NCBI RefSeq assembly: GCF_009831235.1
Contig: NZ_WUUL01000009.1
Span: 62,001-126,000, forward strand
From: Shimazuella alba
GTDB taxonomy: Bacteria > Bacillota > Bacilli > Thermoactinomycetales > Thermoactinomycetaceae
DNA length: 64,000 bases
Reading direction: 5' to 3'
Of the stretch, positions 18,927 to 29,795 are shown in pieces. Position 1 is the stretch's first letter. Every line of letters starts with the position of its first letter. A program made the translations under genes and the position numbers. The notes under the pieces are model-generated. The model ran no database searches. It was not told the DNA's origin and was given only the letters and a program-made list of their open reading frames with translations.

Positions 18927-21486
18927 TGGAAAATTCCCCTTTCTCACAAATCATCAGATATGGACACATGGTGCAATGCTCTCCAGGCTCAGCCTCTACA
19001 TCTGTTTGCTTGATCGTCTGGGCAAACTCTTTGATCCATCTAGAATCATCGTTGCGGTCTTTGTTGTAAGCATTTTTGATTCGGTATCGTTTGGTCACTT
19101 GGTTGCGACTATACAGTCGCTGTAACCGTTCCATTGCTTTTGGATAAGATACGTTTTGAAAAGAACGATAAGCAAAAACACCCGATCGATAAGCGATATT
19201 CATCAAATTTTTCTTTAAGGTAGGAGTCCACTGGGGAAATAAAGGAAATAGGTGATGGGTTACTGCTTCTAATCCCATTGCTTGCCCAGCAAACATCGAG
19301 CTTAGTGTAGAAAAAACGATTTGTTGGTGAAAGTCTGATTCGTAGATAGGATGAGATTCTACAATGGTGTTCCAAAAAAACTTACGCGAACAAAAATCTT
19401 GATCCAGCCAATTTACAACTGGAATTTGACCTAACAGCTTTTGTGCTGCTTTATGGGTATCAATCGCAGGTATTTCCTCTTCTTTTGTAAACGAAACTGT
19501 TGTCGCCTCTTGAACCCAATTAGGCGGAACTACTTCCTTGCTATAGAGCAGGAATAGCGTGTTAAAAATTCCACTTTCCCCATCATGTTCGTGCAACCCA
19601 TCTATCCAACTGAATGTGAGTTTTCCTTCGGCAAAAGCGAGTACATAATATATTTGAAAATCGAGATAAGCATTTTTCAATTGATTTAAGACAAAGTGTG
19701 TATGCAGTGCTTTTGTCATCTTTTGGTAAGAAACCCGACCTTTTTGTGCATCATAATAAGCCCAATACTTTAACCATTCAAAGGTTAGAGGTTCGATATT
19801 TAGTTCAACTCCATATTTTTCTACCATCTGCATGGATAATCCCGTAACATGCATCTCTTCCATTTGCAATGTTAAACCTTCTAACTGATCGAGATTGTCT
19901 ACTTCCTTATAATGGTTGTTCCCCTCTTTTGGATGTGCAATATTCAACAAGGTCGCAACAATCTCTTCGATCTCTTGTCGATTACCGTTCCAAGTCACAA
20001 ACTGTTTACTGCTGAACACATGAGCCATCCGATTTCTGTCTCCAGGAGTTAAAAACAATTCTGCTTCTACCCGTTGAAATAGCTGGTATAAATGATCCAA
20101 ATGCTTTTGAACCGACATTTCTGTATCTTCTGGCGGCAAAAGCGTAGTAGCTAATTTTTTTAATGCTATACACAATGCTTGCAGTTGTTTTAATGTAACT
20201 CGAGAACGGTTGCGGTGGACATAAGGGAATACGCGAAAAGGATTTGTCAGATAGCGCTTCACTTTGCTCCGATTGCTTTTATCTTTTACTAACTCATCAA
20301 ACTGAGCACTTTCTTCATTTAGCTCGATTAGATTGGTTAATCGATCCAAAACCTCATCGATAGTCGAGATTCCTTTCATATAAGGTTCTAGATCCATTAA
20401 CAATGTCTCGGTATATATACCATTTGTATCTTTTGTTTTGATCCACCCTGAGCTCATGCATTCCATCAATTCGTCATACTCCAGATAAATCGTGTCATTT
20501 TTATGTTTAAACTTGTAAAAATAAGAAAAGAAACGGTTACATGGTAACTGGCTTAATGGATAATCATTTTCTGTTTGATCATCCGGTTGTTTCACCCCTT
20601 GACGAAATAACTTACGAACTTTATCATTTCGATAAATCACATATCTTCGTCTGTTGTAATCCATTGGATTATCTTGCATATATCGCTGAAAATGTACAGG
20701 TGACATAAATTTAAGAAAATCGATGGAAACATCATCTGTATCTATCCTGTTATTTCCTTCTAGATAAGAAGCAAATCTACTACCATTACGAGGGATGGAC
20801 ATCTCTTGTTGATGCTTCCACTCCGAAAGAGGTACCAATACCTGATAAACATCTATCCATGGCTTGTATACATGGGGAAGTGCAGGCTCATAGGGAATAC
20901 GAAAAATAACAGGTATGCCTGACTCCGCACATTTTGTCAAGAACATCACTCGACTAGCTGTCAATTGGATCATATGATATACATAAATTGCCTTGATTTG
21001 ATGTCTATCTATGACATTTCGCAAGGCAGGAATGATTTTTGTGCTATGACGAGCAGCAAAAATTTTTTTGAGCTGACTATCTCGTTGTAATTCCCTCCAT
21101 ATTTGATAAAACATGATTTGTTCCTTGTTTTGTTGATCTCGAGGCTCTGTACCGTCCATCAAATTCATCTCCACCAACAAGCGAATTCCCATTACCCACT
21201 TATCCAGTGTATCCTTCAAGATTTCTTTATCTTCTGGAAAAAGCGAATAAAATTTTTCGCGTATTTTGGTTTTGATTAGTAGATTGGTAAAAGGAGAATG
21301 CCAACCAGGAAACAACTTGTGTTGTAGTTTGTCATAGGTAAACAAAGACGGATGAATGATATCTGGATTGCTGCGTTTTAAGTGCAACAAAAAGGAAGAA
21401 TCTCCGGTTATGTGCAAAGCATCTGCTTCCAGCTTCAGATTTGCATAATACGTCTTAGGATTTTGATAAGTTTGAACTTGAAACAT
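18904..21486 (-). CDS. AddB-like protein with four-cysteine iron-sulfur staple
   Basis: 860 residues. The C-terminal region has the AddB/Cas4 cysteine arrangement: one Cys in DQDFCSRKFFW (near 705) and C-x2-C-x5-C in EHCTMCPYLMICEKG (near 840), expected to hold a 4Fe-4S cluster around a RecB-type nuclease fold. Between them I see GQAMGLEAV but no clear GxxDRxD or DYK catalytic run, so nuclease activity is doubtful. The N-terminal 600 residues have no Walker A and may be an inactivated helicase fold as in AddB. The ATG follows GGAGGGGATTATC and overlaps the upstream helicase gene by 32 bases. A partner for the flanking helicases is likely. Confidence 0.6.
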   Translation of the reverse strand: MFQVQTYQNPKTYYANLKLEADALHITGDSSFLLHLKRSNPDIIHPSLFTYDKLQHKLFPGWHSPFTNLLIKTKIREKFYSLFPEDKEILKDTLDKWVMGIRLLVEMNLMDGTEPRDQQNKEQIMFYQIWRELQRDSQLKKIFAARHSTKIIPALRNVIDRHQIKAIYVYHMIQLTASRVMFLTKCAESGIPVIFRIPYEPALPHVYKPWIDVYQVLVPLSEWKHQQEMSIPRNGSRFASYLEGNNRIDTDDVSIDFLKFMSPVHFQRYMQDNPMDYNRRRYVIYRNDKVRKLFRQGVKQPDDQTENDYPLSQLPCNRFFSYFYKFKHKNDTIYLEYDELMECMSSGWIKTKDTNGIYTETLLMDLEPYMKGISTIDEVLDRLTNLIELNEESAQFDELVKDKSNRSKVKRYLTNPFRVFPYVHRNRSRVTLKQLQALCIALKKLATTLLPPEDTEMSVQKHLDHLYQLFQRVEAELFLTPGDRNRMAHVFSSKQFVTWNGNRQEIEEIVATLLNIAHPKEGNNHYKEVDNLDQLEGLTLQMEEMHVTGLSMQMVEKYGVELNIEPLTFEWLKYWAYYDAQKGRVSYQKMTKALHTHFVLNQLKNAYLDFQIYYVLAFAEGKLTFSWIDGLHEHDGESGIFNTLFLLYSKEVVPPNWVQEATTVSFTKEEEIPAIDTHKAAQKLLGQIPVVNWLDQDFCSRKFFWNTIVESHPIYESDFHQQIVFSTLSSMFAGQAMGLEAVTHHLFPLFPQWTPTLKKNLMNIAYRSGVFAYRSFQNVSYPKAMERLQRLYSRNQVTKRYRIKNAYNKDRNDDSRWIKEFAQTIKQTDVEAEPGEHCTMCPYLMICEKGEFSIDRKYSG

Positions 21487-23902
21487 GTGATAATCCCCTC
21501 CATCCGATCAATTGCCCCCATTTGTCTGGTTTATCATTCAAACATCTCAAGGGATTCGCCAATAACAAACTTTTTCGAGCACGGGTCATCGCAACATATA
21601 ATAATCTCGTTTCCTCAGCTCGAAGCTCTTCTTGCTCTTCTTTTTGATAGGTTTGAAAATGATTATTGGAAATACGCATCGTATCCAATTGCAGTTTATA
21701 GGCGATTTTGGGTATGGTTTCCGTTGTATTTAAAAACACATGAGGTCTGGCATGCACATAAAAAAGACCATCCATCATTGGGATCACAACATGATCAAAT
21801 TCTTGACCCTTTGCCTTGTGCACGGTCATACATTGAATTGCACCCATGTCACTCTGCTGAATTTCTGGGACAGGTAAATCATTTTCCGTTACATCTGTTG
21901 TCATACAAATTCGTAAGTATTTTTCCAAACGAAAGAGAGTAGCGATCGAATCAGAAAATTTCCCTTTCAATAAGAGCAGCAATTGCTCCAACCTACTTTG
22001 ATAACGATACATACGCTGTTCACACCAAGCATGAAATTTCGTCTCATCTTGTGCTTGATCATCCACAAAACGCTGCCAGTAACGATTCGCAAAACACCTA
22101 GCAGGATTACGCTCTGTCACTATTTTTTCTAGCAGTGGGATGATCGGCATTCTCCGCATTAGTTGCAAACAGCTTTGCCAATAAGCATAATCCGGTTGTT
22201 TCTCCCAACTTCTCCAAAATGCATCTTTTTCTTCTGAAAACTGCTCCATCAACTCTGTAGGCAAAATAGTCTGAGCTCCGTAAGAAGAATGTTGTAGAGC
22301 ATAACAAGTAGATGCGGAGCGTGGAAATAAGAGAAATCGAACTAACTGATAAAACTCACGAACAGGTCGGGATCGAAAAAATTGTCCTCTTGTCTGGCCA
22401 ATACAAGCAATTCCCCACTCTTCACACTGGTCTACCATCCATTCGACATCGCGATTGGATCGAACGAGAATCGCTGCGTCTTTTCCTTCCAACTTTCGCA
22501 AGTTTTGTCTCAAATTTAAATCGTTTAAATACTGTACACCTATCGTATCCTCATCCGTCATTGGAGTAAGAGCATCTTTTTTGCTATATGGAAACGCAGA
22601 CACCCGCTCTCCCCAAAACTCGAAATACGGTTCCATATCACCGAGTAGCTTGCTCGTGCTCCGGTAATTTTTGGTGAGATACAGTTCTCTGATACGTTTT
22701 GGAGACAATGAGATTTTGAGTTGTTCAAAAGCGGTGTAGTCAGCTCCTCGAAATCGGTAGATACTTTGTTTGATATCACCGACGATAAACAAGCGACAAT
22801 GATTGGTCTGTTCTAACCATTGCAAAAATTGAACCTGCATATAGTCCGTATCTTGAAATTCATCTACAAAAATAGTGTGGTATTGCTTTTTTAACGGTAA
22901 ATCAGCAGATTGCATCTCGTATAAATTGCGAATAAGATCATTGACTTCCCACTCTCCTCGCTCTTGTTTATACGCTGCTAATTCTTGCATGCTATGAACA
23001 ACAACATATTGCAAGAGTTGATGGAAATGCTTCTCATCTACGCCAAAATCCGCAACCGAAAACATCGAATCATGTAAAGAATTATTTTCCAATTCTTGAA
23101 TCACTGTAACAATAGAGCGTATTAACAAGTAATGAGGTATCGCCTCGAAAGATTTGAATATTTCCTCTTCTTGTGTCGCAAATCGATCTATCCATTTGCC
23201 AATTAATCTTTTTCGCATCTCTATATAATTACGTATTTGGATATGGGAGGGAAAATGGAGTTCGCGACCTTCTCGTTCCAATAACTTTTTCGCAAACGAG
23301 TGAAAAGTAGAGATTTGTATATCTGTCATTTCTCTTAACCAATGGAGATAGACACGTTTGTTAGTCAGTTGATAGTACTCTCTGAGTCTCTTTTGCAAGC
23401 GAATTCGCATCAGAGTAGCTGCTTCATTGGTAAAAGTAATCATCGCAACCGAGTCAAAAGAGAAATCAGCAAGGGTATGTTTTAAAAACAGCATACGTTG
23501 TACCATAACCGTTGTTTTTCCTGTTCCTGCACCTGCCATAACGAATAAATGGTCGCCACTATTTGCATGCTCCACCTGATACTGCTCGGGGTTAAAAGAA
23601 TAAAACCCTTGATCCTCTGCTTCGGAAACTAAGTACCGATACAAATCTTCCTCATCGATATGACCATCGAAAAAGAAATGCGTTCGATCTACATATTCTG
23701 TTCGATAAGGAACCGCAAACCATTGCAGAAAGTAAGCTTTTCTCCATGCCACCCAGTCTTTGTTCGCTTCGATATCATCCAGCACATCTGCTGTGAATAA
23801 ATAAACCTTGATGCCATCTTTTATCCAATTTTCGATTTGACGTTTGATCTCTGTCGTAAAGTCGAAACAGTATAGGAGCACCGAATACGACGGTTTTTGC
23901 AT
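21455..23902 (-). CDS. UvrD/AddA-like SF1 helicase
   Basis: 815 residues. An N-terminal extension (1-110) precedes a full SF1A helicase: FNPEQYQVEHA (Q motif), Walker A MAGAGTGKTTVM near 123, TFTNEAATLMRIRL, ISTFHSFAKKLL, Walker B IFVDEFQDTDYMQ, VGDIKQSIYRFRGAD, NYRSTSKLL, MTVHKAKGQEFDHVVIP and YVAMTRARKSL. The motif set is close to UvrD/AddA. No C-terminal nuclease domain follows, unlike AddA, which fits a division of labour with the AddB-like gene downstream. The ATG follows AAAAGGAGTGATC, 39 bases after hsdR. Confidence 0.9.
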   Translation of the reverse strand: MQKPSYSVLLYCFDFTTEIKRQIENWIKDGIKVYLFTADVLDDIEANKDWVAWRKAYFLQWFAVPYRTEYVDRTHFFFDGHIDEEDLYRYLVSEAEDQGFYSFNPEQYQVEHANSGDHLFVMAGAGTGKTTVMVQRMLFLKHTLADFSFDSVAMITFTNEAATLMRIRLQKRLREYYQLTNKRVYLHWLREMTDIQISTFHSFAKKLLEREGRELHFPSHIQIRNYIEMRKRLIGKWIDRFATQEEEIFKSFEAIPHYLLIRSIVTVIQELENNSLHDSMFSVADFGVDEKHFHQLLQYVVVHSMQELAAYKQERGEWEVNDLIRNLYEMQSADLPLKKQYHTIFVDEFQDTDYMQVQFLQWLEQTNHCRLFIVGDIKQSIYRFRGADYTAFEQLKISLSPKRIRELYLTKNYRSTSKLLGDMEPYFEFWGERVSAFPYSKKDALTPMTDEDTIGVQYLNDLNLRQNLRKLEGKDAAILVRSNRDVEWMVDQCEEWGIACIGQTRGQFFRSRPVREFYQLVRFLLFPRSASTCYALQHSSYGAQTILPTELMEQFSEEKDAFWRSWEKQPDYAYWQSCLQLMRRMPIIPLLEKIVTERNPARCFANRYWQRFVDDQAQDETKFHAWCEQRMYRYQSRLEQLLLLLKGKFSDSIATLFRLEKYLRICMTTDVTENDLPVPEIQQSDMGAIQCMTVHKAKGQEFDHVVIPMMDGLFYVHARPHVFLNTTETIPKIAYKLQLDTMRISNNHFQTYQKEEQEELRAEETRLLYVAMTRARKSLLLANPLRCLNDKPDKWGQLIGWRGLSHVSSSNLSKS

Positions 23903-23941
23903 AGGTGATCACTCCTTTTCCTCCATGAGGAGAGAAGAAGA

Positions 23942-26900
23942 TTATTCATCTTCTTCCTCATCATCTAAATCTGCATGACAAGTGAGTTCTGTTTGTTGAA
24001 GTACCATATCCGTCGCCATTTTTTGTTGATCTGGCGGATAGCCATATTTCTTCAGTAACCGCTTCACCTCTACTCGTAAACGGGCACGCACAGAGTCTCG
24101 TAAATTCCAATCCACCGTGAGGTTGTTGCGAATCATCTTCGTTAAATCACGTGCGATCTGCTTCAATACTACTTCGCCTAATATCTGCTTGGCTGATTCA
24201 TTATCCGACAGCGCATCATAGAAAGCTTCTTCATCTGTATTCAAATCAGTCGGCTTACCTTCTTTTTTCGCCTTGTTAATGTCTTTGGCGATGTTGACCA
24301 ATTCTTGCACGACAATAGAGGTATCAACAGACCGATTTTGATACTTTAAGATCGCTTGATCCAGCATCTCCGAGAACTTTTTCGACTTGACCAAGTTTCG
24401 TCTGCCAAAACCGCGTACTTCACTTTTGAGTAAACGCTTTAACAGCTCAACTGCGAGATTTTTCTGTTTAAGCGCTTTAACTTCTTCCATAAATTCTTCT
24501 GATAAGAGTCCGATGTTTGGCTTGCTGAGCCCTGCTGCATCAAATACATCTACAACTTCTCCAGAAATAATCGACTTAGAAACCAACTGGCGCATTTGAG
24601 CATCCATCTGACCAGATGTTTTCTTTTTCTTTGGATCAGCGATCATTTTCAGCAAGCTTGCTCGTACCGTTTTAAAGAAACTGATCTCTTCGTTGTACGG
24701 TTTGGCTGCATCCAGTGTTCCACAAAGGGTAAAGGCTGCTCCTACTTCATAAGCGAGCTGGATAAATTTCTTTTTCTTTTCTTCACCCAAACCAAGCACA
24801 TAATCCATCGTAATGGTGATCTGTTGCAATCTCTGACGCGCTGTTCCGGTGAAAAACAAGGAGTAATCATGCCCATGCAGCAAGTGAGAAAGTAGATCGT
24901 ATTTTTCCAACATCACTTCAAACGCTTGGCTTGTATCTACTCCCGTATTTTGTCGATCATTATCTGCATATTGTTTTAATGCATGTTTTAACGAGTCAGA
25001 TATCCCGATATAATCGACGACCAGTCCACCAGGCTTGTCTTGAAACACCCGGTTTACTCGAGCAATCGCTTGCATCAAGTTATGACCTTTCATCGGTTTA
25101 TCGATGTAAATCGAGTGCATACAAGGGACATCAAATCCTGTCAGCCACATATCGACTACGATCACCAGCTGCAAATCGTCTTTTGGGTCTCTCATCCGAG
25201 CGGCAAGCTTCTCCCGCTGCTGCTTCGTGGTGTGGTGCTTTTGCATATAGACAGGATCAGAGGAGCTGCCGTTGGTATACACGACTTTGATCTTTCCCTC
25301 TGCAAGCGAATCCGCATGCCAATCGGAGCGCAGCTTGATGATCTCTTCATATAAATCTGCGGCTATGCGGCGGGACATCGTCACGATCATACCCTTGCCA
25401 AAGATCTCTTGGCGCCTTGCTTCAAAATGTTTTACCAAATCTTTGGCTACTGATTGCAGCCTATCCTCTGCTCCGACCAATGCTTCCAATTGCGACCACT
25501 TGGATTTCATTTTCTCTTGGGTATCAAGCTCTTGATCAAAAGCGATGTTTTCTACTTCTTGATCAATCTTCGAACGCATTTCTTCGGACATCTCCAGCTT
25601 GGCAAGTCTGCTCTCATAGTAGATTTTTACCGTTGTTCCATCTTCCACCGCACGTGTCATATCATACACATCGATATAGTCACCAAATACTGCGGGAGTG
25701 TTTCGATCCGTTAGTTCTACTGGTGTTCCGGTAAACCCGATGAAAGAGGCATTGGGCAGGGCATCGTTCATATATTTGGCAAACCCATACGTGATCTCAC
25801 CCGTTTTCTTCACTTTTGCCTCTATGCCGTATTGACTGCGGTGTGCTTCATCTGCGATGACCACGACATTTCGCCGATTCGTTAAGATGGGCATCTGCTC
25901 TTCTTCTTGGTTCAGCAAAAACTTTTGAATCGTCGAGAAGACGATACCTCCTGCTTCTACTTGCAGTAACTCCCGCAAATGAGCCCTGCTCTTCGCTTGT
26001 ACAGGGGTTTGTCTGAGCAATTGGTGGGAGCTGCTAAAGGTTTGGAATAATTGCTCATCTAAATCGTTGCGGTCGGTCAACACCAAAATCGTGGGATTGT
26101 TCAGCTCCTGTACCACTTTGCCTGCATAAAACACCATCGACAAACTCTTTCCCGAACCTTGTGTATGCCAGACAACACCGATTTTTTTGTCTCCATCTTC
26201 ATCGGTAGCTCGAATTGTACTCGTGAGTGCTTTGCGGGTGGCATGGTATTGATGATAACCAGCAAAGATTTTCCACGTATTGCTTCCATCGCTCTGAAAG
26301 AGCAAGAAATGTTTTAATAGATCAAGAAATATTTCTTTTTGGAAAATTCCTTTCAATAAAACTTCAATCTGGGGAATATCTTGAGCTGCTACTGACTCTC
26401 CATCGATCGTCCGCCACATCATATAGCGATCTTCATCTGCTGTTAAAGTACCCACTCTCGCATTTACGCCATCGCTAATTACGGAAAATGCGTTGGTTTG
26501 AAATAAGGAAGGAATTTTATCTTGGTATGTTTTGATCTGTTGAAAAGCTTGCGTGATATCGGTTTCTTCGTTTCCCATATTCTTTAATTCCACGACCACA
26601 AGAGGGATACCGTTTACAAATACGACAACATCAGGGCGTTTCTCCACTGCGTTTTCGATCACGGTAAACTGATCGACAACCAACCAGTCATTGTGATGCA
26701 TCTGCTGAAAATCGATCATCCACGCCATCTCTGTCTTAAAACTTCCGTCCGGTAAGCGAACAGATACAGGAATTCCAGTCGTCAACAACTCATGGAAAGC
26801 TTGATTATTCGCTAACAGTCCCACCTTATCGGCAAGCATCACCCGCCGAATCGCCTCTTCCAACGCTTCCATCGGCAAATGGGGATTGATGCGAAACATC

Positions 26901-27067
26901 GCATCTCGTAAGCGCTCTTTCAAGATTACTTCCGAGTATGCATCCCGCTCTGGATAATCTCCCCCTGGAGAGAGATCCGGACCATGTGCCACATCATAGC
27001 CCAGCTCTTGAAAGTACTCCAGCACTGCTTGTTCGAGATCTTGCTCGAGATATGCTCCTGTGCTCAT
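23942..27067 (-). CDS. hsdR: type I restriction enzyme R subunit (HsdR)
   Basis: 1041 residues, the usual length. The N-terminal endonuclease domain shows KRPDVVVFVNG...PLVVVELKN (PD-ExK active site near 145-165). The SF2 translocase has Walker A HTQGSGKSLSM near 300, IADEAHRSQYG (DEAH-type box), FIGFTGTP and the C-terminal VVDMWLTGFDVP with QAIARVNR. HsdR translocates DNA with ATP and cuts unmodified DNA away from the site once bound to HsdM2S. Its ATG overlaps the hsdS stop (ATGA) and has GGAGGAG upstream, so it is translationally coupled. Confidence 0.97.
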   Translation of the reverse strand: MSTGAYLEQDLEQAVLEYFQELGYDVAHGPDLSPGGDYPERDAYSEVILKERLRDAMFRINPHLPMEALEEAIRRVMLADKVGLLANNQAFHELLTTGIPVSVRLPDGSFKTEMAWMIDFQQMHHNDWLVVDQFTVIENAVEKRPDVVVFVNGIPLVVVELKNMGNEETDITQAFQQIKTYQDKIPSLFQTNAFSVISDGVNARVGTLTADEDRYMMWRTIDGESVAAQDIPQIEVLLKGIFQKEIFLDLLKHFLLFQSDGSNTWKIFAGYHQYHATRKALTSTIRATDEDGDKKIGVVWHTQGSGKSLSMVFYAGKVVQELNNPTILVLTDRNDLDEQLFQTFSSSHQLLRQTPVQAKSRAHLRELLQVEAGGIVFSTIQKFLLNQEEEQMPILTNRRNVVVIADEAHRSQYGIEAKVKKTGEITYGFAKYMNDALPNASFIGFTGTPVELTDRNTPAVFGDYIDVYDMTRAVEDGTTVKIYYESRLAKLEMSEEMRSKIDQEVENIAFDQELDTQEKMKSKWSQLEALVGAEDRLQSVAKDLVKHFEARRQEIFGKGMIVTMSRRIAADLYEEIIKLRSDWHADSLAEGKIKVVYTNGSSSDPVYMQKHHTTKQQREKLAARMRDPKDDLQLVIVVDMWLTGFDVPCMHSIYIDKPMKGHNLMQAIARVNRVFQDKPGGLVVDYIGISDSLKHALKQYADNDRQNTGVDTSQAFEVMLEKYDLLSHLLHGHDYSLFFTGTARQRLQQITITMDYVLGLGEEKKKKFIQLAYEVGAAFTLCGTLDAAKPYNEEISFFKTVRASLLKMIADPKKKKTSGQMDAQMRQLVSKSIISGEVVDVFDAAGLSKPNIGLLSEEFMEEVKALKQKNLAVELLKRLLKSEVRGFGRRNLVKSKKFSEMLDQAILKYQNRSVDTSIVVQELVNIAKDINKAKKEGKPTDLNTDEEAFYDALSDNESAKQILGEVVLKQIARDLTKMIRNNLTVDWNLRDSVRARLRVEVKRLLKKYGYPPDQQKMATDMVLQQTELTCHADLDDEEEDE

Positions 27068-28254
27068 ACGGTAACTCCTCCTTCGATGGATTCGGATGGT
27101 ATGCGTAGTTCTCCGGACATGAGTTTGGGGAGGAGCGTGTCACGGAGTTTGGCGAGGGTTTGGGATTCGATTTTATTATTCTTTAAAGTCTTAAAAAACA
27201 CATCAATTATTTGATCAAACCGATCTAATACAGTTTGTGGTGGTAGAATTATTTTATTTTTCAGTGCAACATTTCTATTTAAACCAGGAACTGCAGAATC
27301 AGCACTTAAATCTTTCAGGTTCTGAAAACTTAAAGTAAAATAATAATAGTAAATGGATGATTCTTTTTGTTTAAAATCAACATAAAACGTTGTATCAATT
27401 GGGAAGAAATTATCAAGTGTTAAGTTTACTGTTCCCGGATTTCCTTTTCTACCTATAATTATTCCTGGTCCCTCCACCAAATAATTTGAATGAACATCTA
27501 CTTGCCCATTTGATCCAAAGACCGGATACGCGCCTGGTTCCCGATTCTCTTTTTTTAATGGCTTTCCGTATTTAAAATCTATTAAATCTTTTAACTGATG
27601 TACTTCCCATCCCTTTGGAATCCTTCCCAACTCCGTTTCCACAAATTCTTGGAATGGCTCAAAGTCGATAAACCATGAACGGAAGATTGCTTGTGCCATT
27701 TCTTCGAGTTTTTGGTTGATTTGGTTGTTAAGATAGATTTTATCTTCAATATTCCTTAAGAAATTACCTAATACTAATTGCTTTTCCAAACCCGGAATTT
27801 TTAGTTTTAATTTCATAACATCAGGTACTCGCATATGACTTACAACAGAACCTGATCCTTCAAAAGCATAAATCTGATTCTGAACAAAAGGAGATCTCAT
27901 AGCAAAATAGAGAAAATTAGGTGTTACAATTTCTGAATTAGCTCTTAGCTGGACTAATCTTTGACCTAAAAAATAATTAGAATCATCTTTAATAATCCCA
28001 ATTTCCCCCATAGGTGCTTCTCTCGTTAGTATTACATCATCTATTATTGGAGTTGATCTTCTAGTCCACTTTGTATATATATCCTCAGTGACATATTTTA
28101 CATTGTCAGAATTGATTTGACCGTTACGTATATTAGTAGTTCTCAACATTTTATAGGGGGTTTTATAATTTACTGTTGGTGCAGTCTTATTCACACAATC
28201 TGTTACTTCGCATATATCCCCCAACCTAACTTCCTTCCACTCCTCAAAACTCAT
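27064..28254 (-). CDS. hsdS: type I restriction specificity subunit (HsdS)
   Basis: 396 residues from the ATG at 28254 ([13 protein letters not shown]), which follows GGGGGATT and overlaps the hsdM stop by 11 bases; a frame from 28329 only shadows hsdM. Two target-recognition domains are visible, each followed by a helical conserved region: first [20 protein letters not shown] with [12 protein letters not shown], then [20 protein letters not shown]. HsdS sets the DNA sequence methylated or cut by the complex. Confidence 0.95.
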   Translation of the reverse strand: MSFEEWKEVRLGDICEVTDCVNKTAPTVNYKTPYKMLRTTNIRNGQINSDNVKYVTEDIYTKWTRRSTPIIDDVILTREAPMGEIGIIKDDSNYFLGQRLVQLRANSEIVTPNFLYFAMRSPFVQNQIYAFEGSGSVVSHMRVPDVMKLKLKIPGLEKQLVLGNFLRNIEDKIYLNNQINQKLEEMAQAIFRSWFIDFEPFQEFVETELGRIPKGWEVHQLKDLIDFKYGKPLKKENREPGAYPVFGSNGQVDVHSNYLVEGPGIIIGRKGNPGTVNLTLDNFFPIDTTFYVDFKQKESSIYYYYFTLSFQNLKDLSADSAVPGLNRNVALKNKIILPPQTVLDRFDQIIDVFFKTLKNNKIESQTLAKLRDTLLPKLMSGELRIPSESIEGGVTV

Positions 28255-29773
28255 ACCCAATCCCCCGCAAATTCTTCCTGATTTCCTCTTCCAACTCCCG
28301 TGATTTCCCAAACAACTCCCCAAGTTCACCGGTCAAGCGTGTCATCTTCTCCTCAAACGGCTCGCCATCGTCTTCTACATCCTCTACTCCCACATAACGT
28401 CCCGGTGTGAGGATATACTCATGTTCTCTCACTTCTTCCAGCTTCGCAGACTTACAAAAGCCTTTGATATCTTCATACTTCGTCTCTGTCTGCCCGCGCC
28501 ATGCATGAAAAGTAGCTGCAAGCTTTTGGATATCTTCTTTGGTCAATTCTTTTCTGGTACGATCGATCATCGTTCCCAGCTTTCGCGCATCGAGAAACAA
28601 GATTTCGCCTTTGCGATCACGCTGACCGCTGGCAGCTTTGTTTTTGGTCATCACCCAGACACAAACGGGTATTTGCGTCGAGTAGAAAAGTTGTCCTGGC
28701 AAAGTGATGATTGCTTCTACTAGATCCGACTCGATCAAATTTTTGCGAATCTCCCCTTCCGAAGAGGTATTGGTAGACATCGAACCGTTCGCAAGGACAA
28801 ATGCTGCTGTGCCGCTTGGGGCGAGTTTGGATACCATGTGTTGAATCCATGCGTAGTTGGCATTGCCTACTGGTGGAGTACCATAACGCCAACGCGTATC
28901 TTCTTTGAGGTTTTCCCCGCCCCACTCGCTCACATTAAATGGTGGATTGGCTAATATATAATCTGCTCTGAGCATGGGATGGAGGTCTTTGGCAAAGGTA
29001 TCGGCATTTGCTTCTCCCAAGTTGTTATCAATGCCACGGATAGCGAGGTTCATTTTGCATAAACGCCATGTCGTCGGATTGGATTCTTGACCATAAACAG
29101 AAATATTATCCAGTCGACCCCGATGAGAAGTCACAAACTCCGAGCTCTGGACAAACATCCCGCCTGATCCGCAGCAAGGGTCGTAGATGCGTCCTTTAAA
29201 TGGTTCGATCAGCTCTACCAATAGCTCTACGATCGTACGAGGAGTGTAGAATTGGCCGCCATTTTTTCCTTCTGCACTAGCAAAGTTGTTGAGAAAATAC
29301 TCATACACCCGACCTAAAATATCTGTTTCTCCGTCGACGATGGGAAAGGAAAAAGCATCGATGATTTCACCTAGTTTTGTTTTATCCAAGTCAGGTCGAG
29401 CATAATTTTTGGGCAAAACACCTTTTAATGATTTGTTTTCTTTTTCAATGGCGACAAATGCATCGTCAATCAATACCCCAATCTTTGGATCTTTCGCATT
29501 TTGTTTGATGTAAGACCAGCGAGCTTCCTGTGGTACCCAGAATACATTGCTTGCCAAATACTCATCAGGATCTTCTTCATCCGCCCACTCATCTGCTTTT
29601 AATTCTTCATACTTCCACTCGAATTTTTCGGAGATGTACTTTAAAAATAATAACCCAAGTACGACATGCTTGTATTCTGCTGCATCCATGTTGTTGCGGA
29701 GTCGATCCGCCATGTTCCATAACTTATGTTCAAATCCGAGCTCTGCACTTTTGTTGCTATTGGAAACTGCCAC
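28244..29773 (-). CDS. hsdM: type I N6-adenine methyltransferase subunit (HsdM)
   Basis: 509 residues from GTG at 29773, preferred because AGAGGAG sits 8 bases upstream; the frame can be extended to an ATG at 29833 that lacks a site. An N-terminal HsdM helical domain ([20 protein letters not shown]) is followed by the SAM-binding motif [10 protein letters not shown] and the catalytic NPPF in [14 protein letters not shown]. It methylates adenine in the HsdS-defined site and completes the restriction complex. Intact motifs contrast with the upstream fusion gene. Confidence 0.97.
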   Translation of the reverse strand: MAVSNSNKSAELGFEHKLWNMADRLRNNMDAAEYKHVVLGLLFLKYISEKFEWKYEELKADEWADEEDPDEYLASNVFWVPQEARWSYIKQNAKDPKIGVLIDDAFVAIEKENKSLKGVLPKNYARPDLDKTKLGEIIDAFSFPIVDGETDILGRVYEYFLNNFASAEGKNGGQFYTPRTIVELLVELIEPFKGRIYDPCCGSGGMFVQSSEFVTSHRGRLDNISVYGQESNPTTWRLCKMNLAIRGIDNNLGEANADTFAKDLHPMLRADYILANPPFNVSEWGGENLKEDTRWRYGTPPVGNANYAWIQHMVSKLAPSGTAAFVLANGSMSTNTSSEGEIRKNLIESDLVEAIITLPGQLFYSTQIPVCVWVMTKNKAASGQRDRKGEILFLDARKLGTMIDRTRKELTKEDIQKLAATFHAWRGQTETKYEDIKGFCKSAKLEEVREHEYILTPGRYVGVEDVEDDGEPFEEKMTRLTGELGELFGKSRELEEEIRKNLRGIGYEF

Positions 29774-29795
29774 TTGCTTCTCTCCTCTTTCTGTC

